Part shown: positions 15,000-23,366 of the stretch, one piece after another | Layout of the letters: the number at the start of each line of letters is the position of its first letter | Position numbering within the stretch: position 1 is the first letter of the stretch | Assembly (NCBI GenBank): GCA_022736595.1 | Contig: DZDC01000020.1 | Coordinates: 2,745 to 26,249 of the forward strand | Reading direction: 5' to 3' | From: Draconibacterium orientale | Lineage (GTDB): Bacteria > Bacteroidota > Bacteroidia > Bacteroidales > UBA1556 | DNA length: 23,505 nt | The notes under the pieces: model-generated | What the model was told of the DNA's origin: nothing | What the model saw: only the letters and a program-made list of their open reading frames with translations | Databases searched by the model: none | Program-made: the position numbers and the translations under genes

Positions 15000-17360
15000 C
15001 TAAAAGGGGTATCCTATGGCGAAGTTAAAAGCCCACTTCAACTTGGGGCTGGTGTCTAAGGTGGTCATCGACCAGCGTTGGCCGGGGGGAAAATAGGGTT
15101 GGTAAACGGGATGGGCGATGTCGGCTCGGATGACCAAAAAACTCATATCGTAACGAATACCATAGCCAATATCGGCAGCCAGCTTGGGAATAAAGTCCTT
15201 AAAATAGAAGGTTCCTCCCGGGAGTACATCACTTTCTTTAAGGAGGTAAATATTTCCCACATCGGCAAAAATTGCTCCCTTGAGTGGTCCACTGATGGAA
15301 AATCGAAATTCATAATTAAACTCGATTTTAATATCACCTGTCATTTCAAAGGTACTACTTCCACTGGAATAACTTCCCGGACCCAAAGTTCCCAAAGTCC
15401 ATGCTCGAAGGCTATTGGCACCACCACTATAAAAACTTTTCTCGAAGGGAAGCGCGGCACTTTTCCCCAAAGGTATTCCAATTCCAAAATTGGCCCTAAA
15501 AGCATTCATTAACTTACCATTGCTTATGGGCAAGAAGTATCGGTAATCGGTTTCGAACCGAATAAAACGGGTGTAAGGCAAACTTCCAACCCATTGTTGC
15601 CCCATGCTATCAGACTGGTGACCAAATAAATTGCTGATAAAATTATAGGGAATACCTCCCAACTCAATTTTGTAGAAAAAATAATGAAAGGGAAATTTTG
15701 ATTCCGTCTTCATTTCGGTGTATTGATAGCTATAACTCATCCCTAATACCAAATGGTCTTGATAGGAATATTTGATCCGAGGATCTTGATAATTGTCGAT
15801 GATGGTTTGAAATTCGGGTTCAGGGTAAATTTTCACCGAGCTAATTTCAATAGGATTTAAAATAAAATGACGGTATTTTTTGGAGTGCCAAATATAACCG
15901 TAGCTGGCATTGATAATAGATCGAGTATAGTCGGGCCGATCTTGGTAATTGTAACCCAAGTCGATTTTGGTTTTGGGATTGAAATACCGGCTGAAAAAGT
16001 TGCGTCGGATGGGGGCTAAAAATCGAGGAACCTCCAGACTGGTGTTGAAACCCATCTCGAAAGTATTAAAAATCTTGAGAATTTTGTTGGGATTAGGAGC
16101 ATTGGTAACATTTTGAACTTCTAAAGCTCCTCGAATACCTGCCTTAAAAATTTCTCCATTTTTAAATGTATTGCGGCTCATAAAGGTAAATCCTTGCTCC
16201 ACTCCAAAATCCCCTCCGGTGTTTTTAAACTCAGAATCGCTTGAAATGCTATACTTTTTGTTAGAACTGAGCTGAATTATTACATCCAAATAGCCTATCG
16301 AATTTTTTTCCTCTTTAATATCTTTGATGTTGACGTTTACAAACTTAAAAATATTGAGATTGTATAAAGCCTGATAGGTTTGCGCCACATCCTCTTCCTT
16401 GTAAAATCGATCAGGTTTAACAAACACCGAATGTAAAATAGCTTTGGGATTCACCTCCATTGGCCCCTGATGGATGAAGTAATAGGATATTGAATTTTTA
16501 CGATCCGCATCATAAATGATGAGGGTGGTATCAAAAGGCACCTCAGGGTCAACCTTAGTAATCTCGGGATAGATGTACACGTTTTTGAATTTGTACTGCT
16601 TAAAATCGAGGTAGTAGATGGAGTCCGGGGTTTTTATGCGTTGTTGACCAATTTTCAATACGATATTGCTTTTGTTGGAATTAAAATTGGTATCGGCATC
16701 AAAACTGACGACTTGCTGATTAAAGTAGTAATAACCCATATTGCGTATGGATTTCGATAGCCTTTCCCTTTCATCTTGTAACCGATCAGCAGAAAATAAG
16801 GTTCCGCTGTCGCTTTCCGATTTGTTCCATTCGGCTAAAACAAAACTCCGCAGGTGGGAATTGGAGATATCAAAGTCGAAATCATCGATAAGGTAAGGCG
16901 TTCCTGGATAGATATTGTATTTGACTTTAGCAATTTTAAGGTAGGGATAGGTGATAACTACAGGCACCACCCTAGTGTGGTAATAACCAAGATTATGAAG
17001 GTGTTGCAAAATATTTTTACTGGTGGCTTCCACCAAATTTGAATCGTATAAAACGGGAGCTTCGCCCAATTTTAAGGTCATGGTGTTGTATAACCATTTA
17101 TCTTTTTTAAACCACGTTCCAAAATCATAAATGTGCACATAAGGTTTAATAAACAGGATTTTACTGTTGGTTTTTTGCAAAAAATAGGATTCAATGTTGT
17201 GGGAGGCAATATTGTTATCCTTAATGCTGTAATTTGATTTAGTGTATAAGTAAGATCCCTCGGGCACATTTCGAGTGGGGTAACAAGAAATCAAAGCCCA
17301 TACCATGAACAATATCAAGATTGCATTTAATAGATTCGCTTTCAGCAAAGGTTTTAACAT
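15000..17360 (-). CDS. tamL: TamL, Omp85-family outer-membrane assembly lipoprotein
   Basis: The product is 786 aa. The N terminus is a lipoprotein signal with lipobox LISC (C26), which separates the Bacteroidota TamL from unlipidated BamA and TamA. Residues ~30-380 show POTRA-like segments (ILQHLHNLGYYHTRVVPVV, TYQALYNLNIFKFVNVNI). From ~400 to the end is a beta-barrel with alternating aromatic strands, ending in FNFAIGYPF with a C-terminal Phe as expected for Bam recognition. The loop-6 motif is SLRAW (R652), in place of the usual RGF/RGY, followed by LGPGS. It probably helps TamB-like proteins insert proteins or lipids into the outer membrane; no tamB is visible here. It is the first gene of an operon with the helicase. 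Confidence 0.85.
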   Translation of the reverse strand: MLKPLLKANLLNAILILFMVWALISCYPTRNVPEGSYLYTKSNYSIKDNNIASHNIESYFLQKTNSKILFIKPYVHIYDFGTWFKKDKWLYNTMTLKLGEAPVLYDSNLVEATSKNILQHLHNLGYYHTRVVPVVITYPYLKIAKVKYNIYPGTPYLIDDFDFDISNSHLRSFVLAEWNKSESDSGTLFSADRLQDERERLSKSIRNMGYYYFNQQVVSFDADTNFNSNKSNIVLKIGQQRIKTPDSIYYLDFKQYKFKNVYIYPEITKVDPEVPFDTTLIIYDADRKNSISYYFIHQGPMEVNPKAILHSVFVKPDRFYKEEDVAQTYQALYNLNIFKFVNVNIKDIKEEKNSIGYLDVIIQLSSNKKYSISSDSEFKNTGGDFGVEQGFTFMSRNTFKNGEIFKAGIRGALEVQNVTNAPNPNKILKIFNTFEMGFNTSLEVPRFLAPIRRNFFSRYFNPKTKIDLGYNYQDRPDYTRSIINASYGYIWHSKKYRHFILNPIEISSVKIYPEPEFQTIIDNYQDPRIKYSYQDHLVLGMSYSYQYTEMKTESKFPFHYFFYKIELGGIPYNFISNLFGHQSDSMGQQWVGSLPYTRFIRFETDYRYFLPISNGKLMNAFRANFGIGIPLGKSAALPFEKSFYSGGANSLRAWTLGTLGPGSYSSGSSTFEMTGDIKIEFNYEFRFSISGPLKGAIFADVGNIYLLKESDVLPGGTFYFKDFIPKLAADIGYGIRYDMSFLVIRADIAHPVYQPYFPPGQRWSMTTLDTSPKLKWAFNFAIGYPF

Positions 17361-17377
17361 TTCAAAAAATCAAAGGG

Positions 17378-17385
17378 CAAATATA
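17378..17385 (-). promoter_or_regulatory. Putative -7 box (TATATTTG) for tamL
   Basis: TATATTTG on the minus strand lies 17 bases before the tamL ATG and fits TAnnTTTG. It implies a very short leader. The -33 element is weak. Confidence 0.55.
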
Positions 17386-17534
17386 ACCAATGTATGTATT
17401 GAACTCATTAAAAAAATGAACCCATTGAATCCAACACAGCACCATAGAACTTGTATCGTTGCTGGGTGCAAAAGCGATGATCATTAGAAATATTTTTAAT
17501 CTATTTCACTGATAGGGTGCGTCTTAAATAGTGT

Positions 17535-17563
17535 TTTGTCATAGCCGAAAATTTGTACCTTTG
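17535..17563 (+). promoter_or_regulatory. Promoter of lepA
   Basis: TTTG (17535-17538), a 17-base spacer and TACCTTTG (17556-17563) form a complete -33/-7 pair, 29 bases before the lepA ATG. The intergenic stretch 17361-17592 carries only this promoter and the divergent tamL promoter. Confidence 0.72.
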
Positions 17564-17592
17564 CACACCAAAATTTATTTACAATCCTTCGC

Positions 17593-19380
17593 ATGAGAGA
17601 CATCCGCAATTTTTGCATCATTGCCCACATCGACCACGGAAAGAGTACCCTCGCCGACCGCTTGCTCGAATTTACCGAAACCGTTTCGGAAAGAGATTCG
17701 CAAGAGCAAATTCTCGACGATATGGATTTGGAAAGAGAGCGGGGCATAACCATTAAGAGCCATGCCATTCAAATGAACTACGAAAACGAAAAAGGCAAAT
17801 TTAAACTCAACCTCATCGACACTCCCGGACACGTTGACTTTTCATACGAAGTTTCGCGCTCTATTGCGGCCTGCGAAGGCGCTCTTTTAATCGTAGATGC
17901 TACTCAAGGTATTCAAGCGCAAACAATTAGCAACTTATATTTGGCCATTGAGCACGATTTGGAAATCATTCCCATTCTCAACAAAATGGACCTTCCCAAT
18001 GCCATGCCTTTGGAAGTTACCGACCAAATAGTGGATCTTATTGGCTGCAAACCCGAGGAAATTATCGAAGCCAGTGGCAAAACAGGATATGGCGTCGACA
18101 AAATATTGGAAGCCATCATCGATCGCGTACCCGAACCCAAAGGCGATCCCAATGCCCCCTTACAAGCACTCATTTTTGATTCCGTTTTCAATAGCTACCG
18201 CGGTATCATCGCTTATTTCAAAATTAAAAACGGCAGCCTTCGCAAAAACGATTTGGTGAAATTTTTTAATACGGGTAGAGAATATAAAGCCGACGAAGTG
18301 GGCGTTCTCAAACTTGGGCTCGAAAGCCGTGACCAACTTTCTGCTGGGGATGTGGGCTACATCATTTCTGGTATAAAAACCAGTAAAGAGGTTAAAGTGG
18401 GCGATACCATAACCCACGTTGCCAACCCTTGCGACAAGGCCATCGATGGTTTTGAAAACGTGAAACCCATGGTTTTTGCAGGTATCTACCCTGTGGATGT
18501 GGACGATTACGAAGATTTGCGCTCCAGCATCGAAAAGCTACAACTCAACGACGCTTCCCTTACTTTTGAACCCGAATCTTCTGTGGCTCTTGGTTTTGGG
18601 TTTCGTTGCGGTTTCCTTGGTCTGCTTCACATGGAGATTATCCAAGAAAGGCTCGATCGCGAATTTGATATGAATGTGATTACCACCGTTCCCAACGTGC
18701 TCTATAAGGTTTACACCAAAAAAGACGAGGTTTTAGATGTTTATAATCCCAGCGGACTGCCTGATGTTTCGCGCATCGACCGAATAGAAGAACCCTATAT
18801 TAAAGCTCAAGTGATTCTTAAATCGGATTACATGGGTCAAGTGATGAAACTTTGCCTTGATAAAAGAGGTGTTTTGAAAAATACCGTTTATCTCACCAGC
18901 GATCGTGTGGAGCTCTCTTTTGATATGCCCTTGGGCGAAATTGTTTTCGATTTTTATGATAAACTGAAAAGTGTTTCCAAGGGTTATGCCAGCTTCGATT
19001 ACCATCTCAATGGCTATCAAGAAGCTCGATTAATTCGCCTCGACATTCTACTTAATGGCGAATATGTGGATGCCCTAAGTACCTTAATCCACTTTGATCA
19101 TGGATACAGTTTTGGACGCAGAATTTGCGAAAAGCTCAAGGATTTGATTCCACGTCAGCAATTCGACATCGCCATTCAGGCCGCCATTGGAGCCAAAATT
19201 ATTGCCCGCGAAACCGTAAAAGCGCTGCGCAAAGACGTTACAGCAAAATGTTATGGCGGTGATATTTCCCGTAAACGTAAATTGCTCGAAAAGCAAAAGA
19301 AAGGTAAAAAACGTATGCGTCAAGTTGGAAATGTTGAAGTGCCACAGTCGGCCTTCCTAGCTGTACTTAAACTCGACTAA
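17593..19380 (+). CDS. lepA: Elongation factor 4 (LepA)
   Basis: A 595 aa translational GTPase that acts on the ribosome (back-translocation or initiation-related role) and is full length for the family. G1 is AHIDHGKST (residues 11-19), switch I carries RERGITIKS (48-56), G3 is DTPGHVDF (76-83, H80 the catalytic His) and G4 is NKMD (130-133). EF-G-like domains II, III and V follow (GFRCGFLGLLHMEI is typical), and the LepA-specific C-terminal domain ends in SRKRKLLEKQKKGKKRMRQVGNVEVPQSAFLAVLKLD. It has its own promoter. It converges with the ABC ATPase gene, with only 14 bases between the two stops, and I see no hairpin terminator there. Confidence 0.98.
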   Translation: MRDIRNFCIIAHIDHGKSTLADRLLEFTETVSERDSQEQILDDMDLERERGITIKSHAIQMNYENEKGKFKLNLIDTPGHVDFSYEVSRSIAACEGALLIVDATQGIQAQTISNLYLAIEHDLEIIPILNKMDLPNAMPLEVTDQIVDLIGCKPEEIIEASGKTGYGVDKILEAIIDRVPEPKGDPNAPLQALIFDSVFNSYRGIIAYFKIKNGSLRKNDLVKFFNTGREYKADEVGVLKLGLESRDQLSAGDVGYIISGIKTSKEVKVGDTITHVANPCDKAIDGFENVKPMVFAGIYPVDVDDYEDLRSSIEKLQLNDASLTFEPESSVALGFGFRCGFLGLLHMEIIQERLDREFDMNVITTVPNVLYKVYTKKDEVLDVYNPSGLPDVSRIDRIEEPYIKAQVILKSDYMGQVMKLCLDKRGVLKNTVYLTSDRVELSFDMPLGEIVFDFYDKLKSVSKGYASFDYHLNGYQEARLIRLDILLNGEYVDALSTLIHFDHGYSFGRRICEKLKDLIPRQQFDIAIQAAIGAKIIARETVKALRKDVTAKCYGGDISRKRKLLEKQKKGKKRMRQVGNVEVPQSAFLAVLKLD

Positions 19381-19394
19381 ACTGCAATTTAGCA

Positions 19395-21122
19395 CTACAA
19401 AACTCTCGGAATAGCCTCTATAAGTTGTTGGGTGTATTCCATTTGAGGATGATGATACAGTTGGTCGGCTTCGTTAAGCTCCACCAAATTTCCATTTTGC
19501 ATTACCATGATGCGATCGCTCATATACTTCACCACCGACAAATCGTGGCTGATGAATACGTAGGTCAATCCAAAATCTTGCTTGAGTTCATTCAGAAGAT
19601 TCAGCACTTGGGCTTGTACCGATACATCTAGAGCACTCACCGACTCGTCACAAACCACAAATTTCGGTTTTAGAGCCAGACTTCGGGCAATAACTATTCG
19701 CTGCCGTTGCCCACCACTGAACTCGTGGGGATACCGATGATAATGCTGCTCTCCCAAATTAACCCTTTCGAGCAATTCAATCACTTTGGCACGGGCTTCC
19801 TTTTTGGAGTCATAAATGCGGTGCACCAGCATAGGTTCCAGAATGGCTTCTCCAACACTTAATCGAGGATTAAGAGAAGAATACGGATCCTGAAAAATGA
19901 TTTGAATTTCTTTTCTTAGATTTCGCAATGCTTTATCAGAAAGCGCTTTAAGATCAATATTGTTGTAAATTACACTCCCACTTTTGCTTTCGATCATTTG
20001 GAGCAAACTGCGTCCTAAAGTCGTTTTACCGCAGCCCGATTCGCCCACCAATCCCAAGGTTTCGCCTGGATAAACTTCAAAACTTACATCGCTAACGGCT
20101 TTAAGTTCTTGAGTTGGTTTTCCGAGCCAATTGCGAGCGGTAATAAAAGAAGTGCTGAGGTTACGCACCGTTATCAAGGGAGGTTGGGCATACATCTTTT
20201 GATGTTGTTGTTGGCGCATTTCATTGGTGATATATTCAGGGACAAAGGCCTTCTTTTGCTGTTCTTGCTGCAAAAAATGGTCGATAGTAGCCAATTGTTT
20301 GGGTCTTTGCTCAGTGCTTGGCCTACAATGAATCAGACCTTGAGTATAGGCTTGATGCGGATTTTTAAATATTTGTTTCACCTCGCCTTGCTCCACCAAT
20401 TGGCCTCGATACATTACCAAAACCCTTTGGGCTACTTGCGCAATAACGCCTAAATCGTGGGTAATGAAAATCATGCTCATGCCCAACTTTTTTTGCAATT
20501 GAAGGAGCAAATCGAGAATGGTTTTCTGCACCCGTACATCCAAAGCCGTGGTAGGTTCGTCGGCAATCAGCAGTTTTGGTTTGCTCGAAATGGCCATTGC
20601 AATCATCACGCGCTGCTTTTGTCCCCCCGATATTTCATGGGGATAGGATTTGAAAATTTTTTCGGGTCGGGGTAGCTGAACTTCCTCAAACCATTGCAGA
20701 CATTGCTCTTTTGCTTCGGAATAACTCAGTTTTTGGTGCAATTGTATGGCCTCCACCACCTGATCGCCACAGCACATTACAGGATTGAGGCTGGTCATGG
20801 GTTCCTGAAAAATCATGCTAAATTCTTTGCCCCGCATGCTTTGATATTGATCTTCGGAAAGTTGCAACAGGTTTTCGCCCTCCGCTTTTCGTCCATAAAA
20901 CTGGATTTCGCCTTGGGGAATAGAAGCATTTGCACTGAGTAAACCCATGATAGCCAACGAACTCACCGACTTTCCGGAGCCCGATTCGCCCACAATTCCC
21001 AGCACCTCGCCTTTGCGAAGCTCAAAATTCAAATCTTCCACAGCTCTTACTTCGCCTTCCTCGGTGCGAAAGTGAATGCTGAGATGATTTACGTGCAAAA
21101 GCTTATCCTGATATGGGTGCAT
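19395..21122 (-). CDS. Fused double-ATPase of an oligopeptide-type ABC transporter (Dpp/Opp, YejF-like)
   Basis: A 575 aa protein with two ABC nucleotide-binding domains in one chain, like YejF/GsiA and equivalent to fused DppD+DppF. NBD1: Walker A GESGSGKS (45-52), Q106, signature SGGQKQ (165-170), Walker B IADEP (E189), H222. A linker of ~260-315 (Q-rich) follows. NBD2: Walker A GESGCGKT (360-367), signature SGGQRQ (469-474), Walker B CDES (D492, E493) and H526. All ATPase motifs are present; the second Walker B is followed by Ser in place of the usual Pro. It would power peptide or nickel-type uptake with permeases and a binding protein, none of which lie in the window. Substrate is unknown. 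Confidence 0.92.
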   Translation of the reverse strand: MHPYQDKLLHVNHLSIHFRTEEGEVRAVEDLNFELRKGEVLGIVGESGSGKSVSSLAIMGLLSANASIPQGEIQFYGRKAEGENLLQLSEDQYQSMRGKEFSMIFQEPMTSLNPVMCCGDQVVEAIQLHQKLSYSEAKEQCLQWFEEVQLPRPEKIFKSYPHEISGGQKQRVMIAMAISSKPKLLIADEPTTALDVRVQKTILDLLLQLQKKLGMSMIFITHDLGVIAQVAQRVLVMYRGQLVEQGEVKQIFKNPHQAYTQGLIHCRPSTEQRPKQLATIDHFLQQEQQKKAFVPEYITNEMRQQQHQKMYAQPPLITVRNLSTSFITARNWLGKPTQELKAVSDVSFEVYPGETLGLVGESGCGKTTLGRSLLQMIESKSGSVIYNNIDLKALSDKALRNLRKEIQIIFQDPYSSLNPRLSVGEAILEPMLVHRIYDSKKEARAKVIELLERVNLGEQHYHRYPHEFSGGQRQRIVIARSLALKPKFVVCDESVSALDVSVQAQVLNLLNELKQDFGLTYVFISHDLSVVKYMSDRIMVMQNGNLVELNEADQLYHHPQMEYTQQLIEAIPRVL

Positions 21123-21154
21123 GGTTTAAACCCTTTTTAAAATTTTAGGGGATT

Positions 21155-21162
21155 CAAAAGTA
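21155..21162 (-). promoter_or_regulatory. Putative -7 box (TACTTTTG) for the ABC ATPase gene
   Basis: TACTTTTG on the minus strand lies 32 bases before the ATG at 21122. It is the same octamer as the boxes at 7248 and 7648. No clear -33 TTTG is seen. Confidence 0.5.
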
Positions 21163-21256
21163 CAATTAATTGCGCTAAAAATTGTTTAGGGCTTTACACA
21201 ATTTAGTTTCAAAAATAGGGTTTAGGATTTTAGTCGGTTTCAAATTGAATTTTAGG

Positions 21257-21264
21257 TATTTTTG
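21257..21264 (+). promoter_or_regulatory. Putative -7 box (TATTTTTG) for the secreted protein gene
   Basis: TATTTTTG fits TAnnTTTG and lies 16 bases before the ATG at 21281. It would drive the unknown secreted protein and probably the Rieske-like gene. Confidence 0.5.
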
Positions 21265-21280
21265 ACCCCATATTTAAGCC

Positions 21281-22744
21281 ATGAAGTTACCCGTTTTGCT
21301 ATTTCTTTTCCTTTTATCGAGCTTTGACCTTTCTTCTCAATCGTCGAAAACAGCTCGAATTGAAGTGCTGGAACAGAGTGCCGATCGGGTTTATAGCTTG
21401 CCTCTCGAAAACAAAATGCTGGTGTTGGTGGAGCATTTACAAAAAAAAAGCAGCAATGACGAGCCTTGGCTTATTGAAGTGTTTAAGCCCAATTTTCAAA
21501 AGTTTAGCGCAAAAGAAATTCTTCTCCCCCCCGAATTTGTTCTCACCGATCATTTTCTTCAAAACGATAGCATTCTTTGGCTCTATTTCAATTATCCTAA
21601 AGGTAAAGGCACGGTGATTCAATTTTTTAGGCTTAACCTTCTGACCATGCAATTGATAAATACAGAAGTAATTGTGTCAAAACCCAATGTGATTCAAAAG
21701 ATTGTTTTTATCGATAATCAAGTGTTTCTTTTGGGTGTGGGTTTAAGCGAAATGCAAAGCAAACTCGACGCCTTTAAACTCCCCTACGACCTTAGCTTCA
21801 AAGCCTTAGATTTACCCCAAAACAGTCGTTTAATCAGTCTTTTATCTAATCCATATCTTCCTTATATCCAGCTTTTGATACAGATTACCAAGGGAGAACA
21901 AGAGGGATACTATTTGTGGAATTATTATCGTTCCAAGCTAGAAACCAAGCTTATCGCTCTACCCCAATTAAATTCGTATTTCCTCATCGAAGGCAATAAG
22001 CACAACCATAGCACGAGCGGAATTTTGCTGTTGGGCAATTATATGATAGGACAAGGCAAGCCTTCCAGTAAAGAAATGGTCAACACTGAAGGCTTTTTTA
22101 TAGCTCATTTTCAGGGAGATAGCCTAACCAATTTCAAAGCTTACCCCTTGAGCGAGTTTAAAAATATTTACCTTGCCATGACTGGGAAAACAGCGACAGG
22201 AAAAAGCTCCCCACTTAAATACCAGCTTCTGCTCCACGAAAAAGGCTATTCATTTAATGATCAAATCGTATTGGCCGCTGAAAGCTATACTACAGAATAT
22301 CATTACGAAAGTAATTTTGATGCGCGAGGATATATGTATCAAACCGAAGTTTTTGACGGATACCAAACCCAACACTGTTTTTTGGCTAGCTTCAACGAAA
22401 ACGGAGACTTGCTTTGGAACAATTATATGCCAGTGAGCAATGTCCGTTCCGATTACGTTCAGCAAAATATTACGGCTTTCAACGATCACAATGAAAATAT
22501 GGTGATGGCCTACTACAATCAAGGCTCAGTAACCAATCTTGAGGTGCAGAGCAATGCCACTGAATTTAAGCGCAATACCAATAAACTGGAAGTATTAGCC
22601 GGCGAAAGCATCATCAACGAGCAAATGGGGCAAATGGTGCATTGGTACGACAACTACTTTTTGGTGAGTGGATACCAGATTATATATGGGCTAAACTCCA
22701 AAAAACGAAAGGTATTCTATTTTAATTTGGTTACTTTTGACTAA
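21281..22744 (+). CDS. Secreted protein of unknown function
   Basis: The product is 487 aa and I do not recognise its family. Residues 1-19 form a typical signal peptide (MKLPVLLFLFLLSSFDLSS, then QSS), so the protein is exported. The rest has no membrane segment and consists of repeated short beta-strand-like stretches (NKMLVLVEHL, ILWLYFNY, QVFLLGVG, GILLLGNYMIG, FYFNLVTF) with a regular spacing that suggests a beta-propeller or similar all-beta fold (inference). A GKTATGKS string (~302-309) matches the P-loop pattern by chance in an exported beta protein. There is no lipobox and the chain ends without a recognisable sorting domain. It is followed after 37 bases by the Rieske-like lipoprotein gene on the same strand, so the two probably form an operon. 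Confidence 0.85.
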   Translation: MKLPVLLFLFLLSSFDLSSQSSKTARIEVLEQSADRVYSLPLENKMLVLVEHLQKKSSNDEPWLIEVFKPNFQKFSAKEILLPPEFVLTDHFLQNDSILWLYFNYPKGKGTVIQFFRLNLLTMQLINTEVIVSKPNVIQKIVFIDNQVFLLGVGLSEMQSKLDAFKLPYDLSFKALDLPQNSRLISLLSNPYLPYIQLLIQITKGEQEGYYLWNYYRSKLETKLIALPQLNSYFLIEGNKHNHSTSGILLLGNYMIGQGKPSSKEMVNTEGFFIAHFQGDSLTNFKAYPLSEFKNIYLAMTGKTATGKSSPLKYQLLLHEKGYSFNDQIVLAAESYTTEYHYESNFDARGYMYQTEVFDGYQTQHCFLASFNENGDLLWNNYMPVSNVRSDYVQQNITAFNDHNENMVMAYYNQGSVTNLEVQSNATEFKRNTNKLEVLAGESIINEQMGQMVHWYDNYFLVSGYQIIYGLNSKKRKVFYFNLVTFD

Positions 22745-22781
22745 CCCAATGCTCCTAAAACTGAATAAACATTCGCAATAG

Positions 22782-23222
22782 ATGATACAAAAAGTATTTA
22801 AAAAATGGTTCGTACTCAGTTTTATCCTTGCCCTGGGATTGAGTTTCGCGTGCAATAAGGAAACTTCTCATCAAAGCATACCCGATGTGGCTGTTAACGT
22901 GCAAATAGACCCAAACTCAACGATGTATCTTGAGCTCAACACCATTGGTGGTTGGGTTTACTTGACAGGTGGTTACCGTGGAATTCTGGTTTATCGGCTA
23001 TCCAATGAAGACTTTGTGGCTTACGATCGGGCTTGTCCTTATGAGCCTTACGAAACCGCAGCCATCATCACCATGGATGCCTCAGGCATTACCTGCTCTG
23101 ATTTACACTGTGGTTCCCAATTCAACATTGTGGATGGCTCAGTGATAAAAGGCCCCAGCACCATGCCTCTAAAACAATTCTACACATACTACGACGGGAA
23201 TATTTTGCTTATTACCAATTAG
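22782..23222 (+). CDS. Rieske-fold lipoprotein with non-canonical cluster ligands
   Basis: The product is 146 aa. The N-terminal hydrophobic segment (~9-23) ends in SFAC; C24 is a likely lipidation site, though the lipobox is weak (Ser at -3). The rest reads like a small Rieske domain: FVAYDRACPYEPYE, then TCSDLHCGSQFNIVDGSVIKGPSTMPLKQF, which parallels the CxH ... CPCHGSxFD...G.v..GPA..PL pattern. However, the first pair is C85-P-Y87 (no His), and the second region has C105, H109 and C110, with Cys at the place of the usual His before GS. Canonical [2Fe-2S] binding by two Cys and two His is therefore doubtful. Related forms with altered ligands are, from memory, seen in other Bacteroidota. 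It lies downstream of the unknown secreted protein gene. Confidence 0.75.
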   Translation: MIQKVFKKWFVLSFILALGLSFACNKETSHQSIPDVAVNVQIDPNSTMYLELNTIGGWVYLTGGYRGILVYRLSNEDFVAYDRACPYEPYETAAIITMDASGITCSDLHCGSQFNIVDGSVIKGPSTMPLKQFYTYYDGNILLITN

Positions 23223-23327
23223 GACGTAGAGGAGGGAGTAATTGATGGTAATTGATGCGGTAATTAGTGGGAATTGGCGATAATGCGACTTTCCAATCAT
23301 CACAAAAAATTCGTGTAAATCAGTCTG

Positions 23328-23345
23328 ATCTGTGTTATCTGTGTT
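23328..23345. repeat. Tandem 9-base repeat (atctgtgtt x2)
   Basis: Two exact adjacent copies of atctgtgtt. The surrounding sequence (cgtgtaaatcagtctg before, cctatcc after) has the look of a dispersed intergenic repeat found in Bacteroidota genomes. That resemblance is from memory and was not searched. Confidence 0.5.
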
Positions 23346-23358
23346 CCTATCCTTTTCG

Positions 23359-23366
23359 TAGCTTTG
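23359..23366 (+). promoter_or_regulatory. Possible -7 box (TAGCTTTG) near the right edge
   Basis: TAGCTTTG fits TAnnTTTG, but no gene start follows within the window, so its function is uncertain. Confidence 0.25.

Noticed and set aside
19381..19394. Terminator between the convergent lepA and ABC genes
   Set aside because: Only 14 bases lie between the stops and no stem-loop is visible.
22184..22207. P-loop-like string GKTATGKS in the unknown secreted protein
   Set aside because: The protein is exported and all-beta in character, with no Walker B or other NTPase motif; the match is probably chance.
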